A stretch of 10,907 nucleotides of DNA, from positions 1 through 10,907 of the forward strand of contig RFXC01000148.1 of the NCBI GenBank assembly GCA_009921765.1, in the 5' to 3' direction. This stretch comes from Betaproteobacteria bacterium (GTDB taxonomy: Bacteria > Pseudomonadota > Gammaproteobacteria > Burkholderiales > Burkholderiaceae). The position numbers and the translations under genes are program-made. Positions 1 to 7,176 of the stretch are shown in pieces (the stretch's first letter is position 1; the number at the start of each line of letters is the position of its first letter). The notes beneath the pieces were generated by a model. It saw only the letters and a program-made list of their open reading frames with translations, was not told the origin of the DNA and did not search any database.

Positions 1-1124
1 AGGCGGGGGGCTGTGAGACGGTTCAAGCCGCGGGCCGCTTCTTCGGTGGTCGCTTCTTCGGTGGCCGCTTCTTCGGCGGCCCCTTCGCCAGGGGCCCATT
101 CCCGAGACAGATTTCGTAGCCACAGGAGCGGGAACGCAAAGCCGATTGGAATGGCCCACGGCGTGGAGAGTTCGACGATCCCAGCCAGCCCAAAGCCCAG
201 ACTCACCGCCCAGGGCGTGAACGCGAGCCAGAACACGCTGTCACGCCAGCCCTCAGGCCGCCATGCCTTCGCAAGGAGCGGAATCAGGCGCGGTGCCCTG
301 CCGGCTCGCCGCCGCGCGAGGGCGACGAACACCGTGCAGGCAATCCACCCTGGGGCCCAGTAGAAGAAGGGCGCGAGCGCAAAGCGCACAGCCATCGACA
401 GGTTGACTGCTCCGCCCCCCTGATCGAATGCGTAGTTGAGCATGGCGAAGTCGCTCGCTTTGAGCCAGAGCGCATGCGGCAGCAGCGCGCCCACGGTCAC
501 CGCAAGCGCCCACCAGGGGCGAGGGCTGCCGTACCACGCGCGGGCGGCCGGGTGCACGCTCGCCGCCACGAAGAGCGCAAGCAGCAGAACGCCGCTGTAG
601 TACTTGCTGAGGAGGGCGGCGGCGCTACAAAGGCCAAGGAGCGTGCTCCAGGCCCAGCCGCGTCCGCCCGAATGGGTCAGGCTTCCGAACAGCGCGGCGG
701 CAGCCCAGGGCCAGACCGACAGGAGCTGTGCATTGGCATTGAACTTGGAGGCCAGCGTGGTGTAGGGCAGGCACCAAAAAAGCAGCACGACCGCTGGATG
801 GGCGAATCGGCCATGGCCCATAAGGCGCGCGAGCACGGCCACGCCGGCAAGCCCGACCGCCACATTGGCGTAGGCGAGCAGTTTGAAGGCGAAGTCTGAT
901 CGGGGCAGCAGAGCGAACCAGGTACCCGTCACCCAGGCAAAAAACGGCGGATGCTTGAAGCTTCCCCACTCAAAGGTCTGTGACCACGCGAAGCTCTCGA
1001 GCATGTCGTGGTAGCGGTCGAGGTTGGGCTGCGCGAGCGTCTGCGCGATGGTCCAGGCGAGCGCGTAGACCCCCACCGTGAAAGCGAGCGCGCGCGCGGG
1101 CTGTCCAGCGGTGCCCGTGTTCAT
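1..1124 (-). CDS. GT39/ArnT-like membrane glycosyltransferase, partial
   Basis: The minus-strand reading frame starts at ATG 1124 and stays open for 374 codons to the window edge, so the C-terminus is missing. I translated it by hand. It is very hydrophobic, with many predicted membrane helices. Near the N-terminus it has the pattern of PMT_2/GT39 glycosyltransferases: an acidic stretch (D40-M-L-E43) in the first periplasmic loop followed by KHPP (57-60) and aromatic residues. Known members transfer sugars from polyprenyl-phosphate donors to lipid or protein acceptors on the periplasmic face of the inner membrane; the acceptor here cannot be told. The start codon overlaps the stop of the upstream helicase gene (ATGA), so the two are probably co-transcribed and translationally coupled. 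The far end, about residues 348-361, is an Ala/Glu/Thr-rich repeat. Family members are usually around 500 residues, so roughly a quarter is probably outside the window. Family assignment is fairly sure, substrate unknown. Confidence 0.8.
   Translation of the reverse strand, partial: MNTGTAGQPARALAFTVGVYALAWTIAQTLAQPNLDRYHDMLESFAWSQTFEWGSFKHPPFFAWVTGTWFALLPRSDFAFKLLAYANVAVGLAGVAVLARLMGHGRFAHPAVVLLFWCLPYTTLASKFNANAQLLSVWPWAAAALFGSLTHSGGRGWAWSTLLGLCSAAALLSKYYSGVLLLALFVAASVHPAARAWYGSPRPWWALAVTVGALLPHALWLKASDFAMLNYAFDQGGGAVNLSMAVRFALAPFFYWAPGWIACTVFVALARRRAGRAPRLIPLLAKAWRPEGWRDSVFWLAFTPWAVSLGFGLAGIVELSTPWAIPIGFAFPLLWLRNLSREWAPGEGAAEEAATEEATTEEAARGLNRLTAPR
38..82. repeat. 15-bp tandem repeat, three copies, inside the glycosyltransferase gene
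   Basis: Three adjacent 15-bp units (38-52, 53-67, 68-82) differ by only a few bases; each begins CTTCTTCGG on the plus strand. Read on the minus strand in the glycosyltransferase frame they encode repeats of about five residues of the type EEAAT / EEATT / EEAAR. The unit is a multiple of three, so copy-number change would keep the frame. Confidence 0.85.
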
Positions 1125-3553
1125 CCCAGGCCCCAGGCGGCGGGCAGCAACTGCTGGTAGCGAGGCCAGCTGTAGCGCGCGTCGATCAGCATCAGCATGC
1201 CGCGGTCCTCAGGCGAACGGATCACGCGGCCTGCCGCCTGCACCACCTTTTGCAGCCCCGGAATGAGGTAGGTGTAGTCGTGGCCTCTTTCGAACAGTTT
1301 GTCCATGCGGGCGGCGATGGCCTCGTTGACGGCGTCCACCTGAGGCATGCCCAGCGTGGCAATGAAGGCGCCGATCAGCCTGCGACCGGGCAGATCAATG
1401 CCTTCTCCGAAGGCGCCGCCCAGTACCGCAAAGCCGATACCCTGTCCCTCGGGGTGAAAGCGCTCTAGAAAGGCGGTACGCGAGGCGTCGGTCATGGAAC
1501 GGGTCTGGGCCCAGGTGGTGATGTCGGGGTGTTCAGCTCGAAAGCGCGTGAAGGCCTGTTGCAGATAGTCAAAGCTGCTGAAAAACGCGAGGTAATTGCC
1601 GGGCTCGCGATGGTACTCGCGGGCAAGCGCTGCGAGCACGCGGGGTAGCGTACGCGCGCGGTCGGTGATACGGGTGGAGACCGGTAGCACCGACACCCGC
1701 AGCCGGTCGGGGTCGAACGGGCTTGCAAGCCTGAGTGTTGAGGTGGAGTCGGGAAGGCCGAGCAGATTGCCATCGTAGTCGGGCGGATTGAGCGTCGCTG
1801 AAAACATCACCACCGAATCGGCGAGCTCGAGCCGCGGGCGGATGAAGGGCGCAGGCACGACATTTCGAAGCGTGAGCTGGGCGCGGTCGGACGTACGGGG
1901 CAGCAGGCCCTGGGCCTCGGGTAGCTCGCCCGCTTCGGCAAGGCTCAACTCGCACAAGCTGTGCTCACCAAAGTTGTCCGCGAGGCTTGCAAACGACAGG
2001 CCATCGAACCAGGCCTCGAGCACCGTGGGGGAGGCCGCGCGACCCTGTTCGGTGACATGATCGCCCAATCGGCTGTTGAATCGATGGAGCGCCCGCAGCC
2101 AATCCTCGGGCGGTTCGGGGAGCTGCTGCCAGCGCGAGGGCTCCGCGGGATCGCTCGCGGTAGAGGGCACTGTGTGCGCGTCAACGAGCTGCTCCCACTG
2201 ATTGAGCAGATCGCCCACGGCACCGCGCAGGGCGGGCGGCAGTTGCGGTTGAAGCGCGATCAGGGCGGCTGCCGATGCGCTTGCGCTGTACATCGCGCGG
2301 GTGCGCGCAACCAGCTGGTGTGCCTCATCGATCAATACCGCCACCTTCCATTCAAATTCTGCGGTCAGGGCGGCCAGTACCGCATAGCGGTCGAACCAGT
2401 AGTGGTAGTCGCCGATTGCGACGTCGCACCAGCGCAGCCACTCCATCGAAAAAAAATAGGGGCAGATTCGGTGGGCGAGCGCAATTTCGCGCGTGGTTGC
2501 CTGATCAAGCAGGTCAACGTCGCAGGCCTGCCTGCGCGCGGCGGGAAGCCGGTCATAAAAGCCGCGCGCGAGCGGGCAGGATTCGCCATGACAGGCCTTG
2601 TCGGGATGCTCGCAGGCGCGCTCGCGCGCCACGATTTCGATCACCCGCAGGGGCATGCGCTGAGGGTGGGGCTGCTCGGCGCGGATCTGTGCAAAGGCGT
2701 CGAGTGCCACCTGGCGCGCGGTTGTTCGCGCTGACAGCATCGCGATCCGGTCGAGCGGACGGTCGGCCATCGCGCGCAGCGCCGGGTAGAGCGTGCCCAG
2801 GGTTTTTCCCAAACCGGTGGGCGCCTCCACGCGCAGCCGCTCACCACTGCGACAGGCGCGCCAGACCGCAGCTGCCAGTTCGCGTTGCCCAGGACGAAAC
2901 GCCGGTAACGGAAAAGCGAGCGTGGCGAGCCAGCGCTGCCGTTGTTCGCGATGCCGGGCTTCGCTTCGGGCCCAGCCCGCGTAACGCTCGCACAGGCTCC
3001 CGGCGAATTCGCGAAGCGCGGCCGCACTCAGCGTTTCGCTCACCCGGCTTTCTGCTTCGAGCCCGATTTCGAGATAGACGCGCGACACCGTGAGCTGCTC
3101 GAGCCCCCGCGCCTCGCAGAACATCCAGCCATAGAGTCTCGCCTGTGCCCGATGGAGCGCCTGCTGGTTGGCGGGAATATCCTCAATCCGACCGCGGTGG
3201 GTCTTGATTTCCTCGAGATCGTTGCGGCGCGGGTCGTACCCATCGGCACGCCCACTCACCTTCAGATCGCCCCAGACCGCACTCAGGACAATCTCGCTTT
3301 CGTAGCTTTCGCCGCGTCGCCGGGCGACCAGCAGATGCCCCTCGCGACCCTGCTGCGCGGTGGGCGAAGGCGTGAAGCGCAGATCCAGATCGCCCTGGCG
3401 GGCAGCAAAGGCACACAGGGCACGAACGGAAACCGAGAGCGGTGGCTTGCCTGCGCCGCGGGCTTCGGCGCACACTGCGGGCGCTTCGCCCTCCTGCACA
3501 GGCTCTTGGCTGATGATTTCCATGACTGCACGCATTGTAGTGTTCGGCGCCAT
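1121..3553 (-). CDS. Nuclease-like domain fused to XPD/DinG-family Fe-S DNA helicase
   Basis: This is an 810-residue protein. The N-terminal part (about 40-200) looks like a RecB/Cas4-type PD-(D/E)XK nuclease: GRAD (D104), EIK (115-117) and QARLY (137-141, the QxxxY motif), with H73 just before. The helicase core follows: Walker A APTGLGKT (244-251), four cysteines C314, C321, C326 and C364 placed like the XPD 4Fe-4S cluster ligands, DEAH at 409-412, the motif V-like region GGAFGEGIDLPG, and motif VI QAAGRVIR (772-779). All key residues are present, so the protein is probably active in DNA repair or replication as a 5'-3' superfamily 2 helicase; polarity is inferred from the family. The start is uncertain: ATG at 3553, 3535 or 3523 all fit and none has a clear Shine-Dalgarno. 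Each overlaps the start of the plus-strand methyltransferase gene. It overlaps the downstream glycosyltransferase by ATGA. Confidence 0.9.
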   Translation of the reverse strand: MAPNTTMRAVMEIISQEPVQEGEAPAVCAEARGAGKPPLSVSVRALCAFAARQGDLDLRFTPSPTAQQGREGHLLVARRRGESYESEIVLSAVWGDLKVSGRADGYDPRRNDLEEIKTHRGRIEDIPANQQALHRAQARLYGWMFCEARGLEQLTVSRVYLEIGLEAESRVSETLSAAALREFAGSLCERYAGWARSEARHREQRQRWLATLAFPLPAFRPGQRELAAAVWRACRSGERLRVEAPTGLGKTLGTLYPALRAMADRPLDRIAMLSARTTARQVALDAFAQIRAEQPHPQRMPLRVIEIVARERACEHPDKACHGESCPLARGFYDRLPAARRQACDVDLLDQATTREIALAHRICPYFFSMEWLRWCDVAIGDYHYWFDRYAVLAALTAEFEWKVAVLIDEAHQLVARTRAMYSASASAAALIALQPQLPPALRGAVGDLLNQWEQLVDAHTVPSTASDPAEPSRWQQLPEPPEDWLRALHRFNSRLGDHVTEQGRAASPTVLEAWFDGLSFASLADNFGEHSLCELSLAEAGELPEAQGLLPRTSDRAQLTLRNVVPAPFIRPRLELADSVVMFSATLNPPDYDGNLLGLPDSTSTLRLASPFDPDRLRVSVLPVSTRITDRARTLPRVLAALAREYHREPGNYLAFFSSFDYLQQAFTRFRAEHPDITTWAQTRSMTDASRTAFLERFHPEGQGIGFAVLGGAFGEGIDLPGRRLIGAFIATLGMPQVDAVNEAIAARMDKLFERGHDYTYLIPGLQKVVQAAGRVIRSPEDRGMLMLIDARYSWPRYQQLLPAAWGLG

Positions 3554-4296
3554 CGTCTCGCTCGCGCTCGCTCTGGCGAACCCGTCTGCCGTGCTTGCCC
3601 AGGCCGACGAAGCCTGGCGCCCGCAGCGTGGTCAAACCGGCAAGGACGTGATGTGGCTGCCCACCCCTGACGAACTGGCGTATCGGCTGCTTGAACTGGC
3701 GCGCGTGGGTCCGAACGACCTGGTCGCGCGAGGTCGAGCGGGCCGGGGTCGCAGATCGCGTTCGTATCATTCAGGGTGATCTTTTTCAGACCGATTTTTC
3801 CTCGGCTACAGTGCTCACCCTCTATCTGCTCGATGAACTCAATCAGCAGTTGCGGCCGCGCGTGCTCAGCATGAAACCCGGGACCCGGGTGGTCTCAAAC
3901 AGCTTTGCGATGGGTGACTGGGAGCCTGATCATGTGGTTCGGGTGGGCACGCAGGTGGGCTACTACTGGCTGGTACCGGCCAACGTGGCGGGGGAATGGA
4001 TCGTCGAGGGTCTGGCCGAAACCAGCGGCCCGGCGAGGCTCGCGCTGGTGCAGCGCTATCAGCGCCTTGCGGGCACCATCACCATCGATGGGCGGGCCCT
4101 GCCGCTCCTGTCGCCTGCCATCGACGGCGACCGCCTGTCGCTTCGCTATGTCGATGCGTCCAATCTGCTGAAAGCGGTTCGTCTGACTGTGCAGGCCGAT
4201 CGCCTCGAGGGCGAGATGGTGCCTCCCTACGGCATGGTCGAGTCAATCGTCGAGCGAATCGCTGTACGGGGGCGGCGGACAGGCGGCAAGCCCTGA
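3522..4296 (+). pseudogene. Exported class I SAM-dependent methyltransferase, frameshifted and missing the SAM motif
   Basis: The frame from ATG 3522 encodes a clear signal peptide (MTARIVVFGAIVSLALALA..., likely cut after AQA at residue 28) and then the start of a methyltransferase fold (WLPTPDELAYRLLELARVGPNDLV, quoted in part: PTPDELAYRLLELARV). At about 3726 the homology jumps to the next frame, which runs REVERAGVADRV, GDLF, TLYLLDELN, LKPGT-like MKPGTRVVS and MGDWEPD to the stop at 4296. In intact relatives about 35 residues lie between these parts, containing motif I (DLGxGDGR) and the acidic residue that binds SAM. Here they are gone, and the join is out of frame, so the first frame stops at 3779. 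The missing length must be 3n+2 bases. Without motif I the product could not bind SAM. ATG 3513 is an alternative start. The stop lies 6 bp from the convergent hydratase gene. It is either a true pseudogene or an assembly/sequencing deletion. Confidence 0.82.
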
Positions 4297-4302
4297 TGGG
4301 CC

Positions 4303-4993
4303 TCAGCCGGTATAGCGCGCCGGCCGCTTTTCAAGAAAAGCCGCCATGCCTTCACGGGCGTCAGCCGATGCATAGTTGGTGTTGACCTGCTCGCGTTCGA
4401 TGGCAAGGCCCGCGTCGGTGAGGGTGTCGCTCGCGGCGTCGATACAAGCGCGGATCGCGGCCACAGCCGTAGGCGACCAGCGGGTGATTTCCTGGCCAAA
4501 AGCGATGGCCTGATCGGCGACGGGCGAGTCGGTTGAAGCAACGCGATGAATCAGCCCCATTGCATGCGCTTCCGCTGCATCCACAGCCCGCCCGGTGAGC
4601 ATCATGTCCAACGCGCGGGCGCGCCCGATCACGGCGGGAAGCAGTTGCGTGCCAGCATAGGCAGGGACCAGCGCGAGCTTGACCTCGGGCAGCGACATCT
4701 TCACATGCGGGGCTGCGATGCGCAGCGTGCAGGCAAGCGCGAGCTCCAGCCCGCCGCCGTAGGCCAGGCCGTTCATGCCCGCCACGCTGATCAGCCTGGA
4801 ACGATGGAGCCGCACCAGGAGTGCGCGGGCAACATCACTTTTTGCTGTCCGCTCTTCCAGCGTGAGGCCCTGCAGTTCCCCCAGGTCGGTGCCGGCGCAG
4901 AACGCGCGGTCGCCTGCGCCAGTGATTACCAAAAGCCGAGCCCCACGGCGCCCGCAGGGGAATTCAGTTGCAGCGTCCCTCCGTCTGCGGCAT
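4303..4993 (-). pseudogene. Enoyl-CoA hydratase/isomerase family, N-terminal lesion
   Basis: From about 4940 down to the stop at 4303 an uninterrupted crotonase-fold protein of about 213 residues is encoded: LLVITGAGDRAFCAGTDL (oxyanion-hole segment), NGLAYGGGLELAL (second oxyanion Gly and the first catalytic-type Glu) and LPEVKLALVPAYAGTQLL (second Glu position). The normal LTLNRP...NAL segment that should precede it is absent. Minus-strand ATG 4993 begins MPQTEG; then, one base out of frame, comes LQLNSPAGAVGL, which looks like a proper hydratase N-terminus, and then an abrupt out-of-frame junction near 4937-4945 to LLVITG. One lost G in the GGG run at 4977-4979 plus a deletion of roughly 35 codons explains both shifts. 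The same frame is open upstream into the CobW gene only by chance. Possible rescue starts such as TTG 4932 would give a protein lacking the first beta strand. Substrate unknown. Divergent from CobW with 24 bp between start codons. Confidence 0.8.
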
Positions 4994-5017
4994 GGTGAGG
5001 GGAAACGAGCCCACATC

Positions 5018-6151
5018 ATGTCATCTGAACCGAAACGAATTCCTATCCATCTGCTGACCGGCTTTCTGGGCAGCGGCAAGACCACGCTGCTCAATGCGCT
5101 CCTCAAAGCCCCGGCGTTTGCCAACACCGCGGTCATCGTCAATGAATTCGGCGAGATTGGGCTGGACCACTTCCTGATTGAGCAGAGCCAGGACAACGTG
5201 GTGCTGCTCGATGCAGGGTGTCTGTGCTGCACAATTTCCGAATCGCTTCATGAAACGCTGGCCGAACTTTACGCAAAGCGGGTGCGAGGCGAGGTGCCAC
5301 CCTTCGAGCGCGTGGTGGTTGAGACCACCGGGCTCGCCGATCCGGGGCCCATCCTGAATACGCTCCTTGGCCATCGGCTGGTGACGGCGCATTATCGATT
5401 CGAGGCGGCCATCGTCACCGTTGATACCCAGCATGTGTTGGCGCTGATTGACGGGCAGCCTGAGGTTGCCCGGCAGATCGCGATCGCTGATCGGCTGGTG
5501 CTCACCAAGACTGATATCGCGGGGGCCACGGAACCGATCCGGGCGCGATTGACTGCGCTCAACGCCTGGGCGCCCGTGGTGGTGTCGGTGTCGGGGCAGG
5601 CCGCGCTGGAAGCGTTTGCACCGCTTGATCGGTATCGGCTGGCCCGAGCGCCCATCCATGGGCAGCATGATGAGCACGATCCTGAGCATCGTCATGAGCA
5701 CCCTCATGCGGACCCTCATGAGCACCAGCATCATCACCCGCATGATCGCAATCGTCACGACGACCGGATCCGTGCGGTCTGTCTCACGTTTGATTCCGCC
5801 GCCTCCTGGTCGGGCATCGCTGCCTGGTGGCAATTGCTTTCTGACATGCTGGGCGAACGGTTGCTCCGGTGCAAGGGGTTGTTGCGTGTCGCTGATACCG
5901 GGGAAAGCGTTTTCATTCAGGGTGTACAGCGGGTATTTCATCGACCCGAGCGGCTTGTTGCTTGGCCAGATGCTGACCCACGGTCACGGTTGGTCTGTAT
6001 TGCCCGCGACACGACTTCGCGTGAGATTGAATCAACCCTGGTCGCGCTGCAGTGCCCCGCCGGAACCGATCCTCGCGCTGCGGCTGCAGAAATACGCGCC
6101 GTGATCACGGGTAACACCGACACGACGGGGCGGCCGTCCGGTACCATCTGA
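5018..6151 (+). CDS. CobW/COG0523-family GTPase, probable metallochaperone
   Basis: The protein has 377 residues starting at MSSEPKRIPIHLL. It shows the full G3E GTPase pattern: Walker A GFLGSGKT (15-22), NEFGEIGLDH (42-51), the metal-binding CLCC (C68, C70, C71), ETTG (102-105) and TKTD (163-166) as the guanine-recognition motif. A His-rich linker (about 214-249, 14 His in 36 residues) precedes a CobW C-terminal domain (about 252-365). Family members use GTP hydrolysis to deliver Zn, Co or other metals to client enzymes in the cytoplasm; the metal and client here are unknown, and no Zur box or cobalamin gene is seen nearby. The start is placed at ATG 5018, right before the conserved N-terminus; the ribosome site is weak (ACGAG-like, 5005-5009). 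Only 24 bp separate it from the divergent hydratase start, so a shared promoter must reach into coding sequence. It is the first gene of a probable operon; the next starts 32 bp downstream. Confidence 0.92.
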   Translation: MSSEPKRIPIHLLTGFLGSGKTTLLNALLKAPAFANTAVIVNEFGEIGLDHFLIEQSQDNVVLLDAGCLCCTISESLHETLAELYAKRVRGEVPPFERVVVETTGLADPGPILNTLLGHRLVTAHYRFEAAIVTVDTQHVLALIDGQPEVARQIAIADRLVLTKTDIAGATEPIRARLTALNAWAPVVVSVSGQAALEAFAPLDRYRLARAPIHGQHDEHDPEHRHEHPHADPHEHQHHHPHDRNRHDDRIRAVCLTFDSAASWSGIAAWWQLLSDMLGERLLRCKGLLRVADTGESVFIQGVQRVFHRPERLVAWPDADPRSRLVCIARDTTSREIESTLVALQCPAGTDPRAAAAEIRAVITGNTDTTGRPSGTI

Positions 6152-6183
6152 TGGAAATCCCCCTTTTGTCGCCAGGTCCCTAG

Positions 6184-7158
6184 ATGTCCGATAGTAACGA
6201 TTGGTCGTTCCCCGAAGAATTGCGTCCGCGCGTCCAGGATCTCGACTTCGATCTGGTCGCCGCACTTGATGCGGTCGTGGAATTACGCGCCGAAGTGCCC
6301 GACGAGGCCTTTACTGCGTCTACGCTGGGAACTGAGCGCGGGGGCAATGCGGTGGTCATCGGCGGTGATGGCCTGGTTCTCACCATCGGTTATCTCATCA
6401 CCGAAGCGCACACCATCTGGCTGACCACGCGGGCGGGGCGGGTGGCGCAGGCCTACCCGCTCGCCTACGACCAGGTCACCGGATTTGGTCTGGTGAAAGC
6501 GCTGTCCCCGCTCGAGGTGCCGCCCATGCAGCGGGGCAGTGCCGCCGATGTGGGGCGAGGTGATCGGGTGTACATGCTCAGTCATGGCGGACGCCGGCGC
6601 GCGCTGCGTACCCGCATCGCTGACAAACGCGAGTTCGCGGGCTACTGGGAATACCTCCTAGATGAGGCGCTCTTTACCTCGCCCGCGCATCCCGAATGGA
6701 GCGGTGCGGCGCTGGTCGATGGCAGCGGTCGCCTGATCGGCATTGGTTCGCTCCTCACCCAGGAAAGCGCCGACGGAGAAACCACCCAGGGCAACATGTC
6801 GGTGCCGATCGATCTTCTCGAACCCATCCTCAATAATCTGATCGAAACCGGGCAGTCAGGGCTTGTGGCCCGGCCTTGGCTGGGCATGTATGTGGGCGAG
6901 GCCGAGGGGCAACTCACGGTGGCGGGCGTGACCCAGGGGGGCCCCGCGCAGCGCGCCGGCGTGCGCACCGATGACATGGTGCTTGACGTGGCGGGCGAGC
7001 GGGTTTCGACGCTCGGTGACTTCCTCAAGGCGGTCTGGCGGACTGGGCCGGCGGGCGTGCCGGTGCCGATCACGCTTGCGCGCGGCGCCGAACTGCTGCG
7101 GCTTTCAATTCGCTCGATCGATCGCAACGACATGCTCAGCCGTCCGCAACTTCATTGA
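6184..7158 (+). CDS. HtrA-like PDZ protein, predicted inactive protease
   Basis: This 324-residue protein has a trypsin-like HtrA fold region (about 50-215) and one PDZ domain (about 229-312, starting PWLGMYV, with GGPAQRAGVRTDD). Lined up by eye with DegP-type proteases, the catalytic-His loop (normally TNNHVV) reads TIGYLI, placing Tyr70 at the His. The Asp site (normally DLAVLK) reads GFGLVK, with Gly100 at the Asp. The Ser loop reads EWSGAALV, so Ser172 is kept but the GNSGGP surroundings are not. It should therefore not be an active serine protease; I infer a binding or scaffold role. No signal peptide or N-terminal membrane segment is seen, so it is probably cytoplasmic, unlike classic HtrA. 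I recall similar proteins annotated as S1C proteases in proteobacteria, so the change may be family-wide. It sits between CobW (32 bp before) and the acyl-CoA synthetase (18 bp after), consistent with one operon. Confidence 0.85.
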   Translation: MSDSNDWSFPEELRPRVQDLDFDLVAALDAVVELRAEVPDEAFTASTLGTERGGNAVVIGGDGLVLTIGYLITEAHTIWLTTRAGRVAQAYPLAYDQVTGFGLVKALSPLEVPPMQRGSAADVGRGDRVYMLSHGGRRRALRTRIADKREFAGYWEYLLDEALFTSPAHPEWSGAALVDGSGRLIGIGSLLTQESADGETTQGNMSVPIDLLEPILNNLIETGQSGLVARPWLGMYVGEAEGQLTVAGVTQGGPAQRAGVRTDDMVLDVAGERVSTLGDFLKAVWRTGPAGVPVPITLARGAELLRLSIRSIDRNDMLSRPQLH

Positions 7159-7165
7159 ACCGTTC

Positions 7166-7171
7166 AAGAGG
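7166..7171 (+). promoter_or_regulatory. Strong Shine-Dalgarno selecting a GTG start
   Basis: AAGAGG at 7166-7171 lies 5 nt before GTG 7177 and overlaps the gap after the PDZ protein stop (7158). No ATG is nearby in frame, so this site supports GTG as the start of the acyl-CoA synthetase. Confidence 0.75.
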
Positions 7172-7176
7172 TCCGC

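Noticed and set aside
1961..2734. A 257-codon plus-strand frame opposite the helicase.
   Set aside because: It is antisense to conserved helicase motifs, with no ribosome site and no recognisable protein features.
4940..5232. N-terminal extension of the hydratase frame across the CobW gene start (minus strand from 5232).
   Set aside because: It is only the low-stop antisense frame of the CobW gene; its sequence has no crotonase character and CobW itself is strongly supported there.
5021..5941. A 306-codon minus-strand frame opposite the CobW gene, with an MRVLM-type repeat.
   Set aside because: The repeat is the reverse reading of the His-rich codons; no plausible domain is seen.
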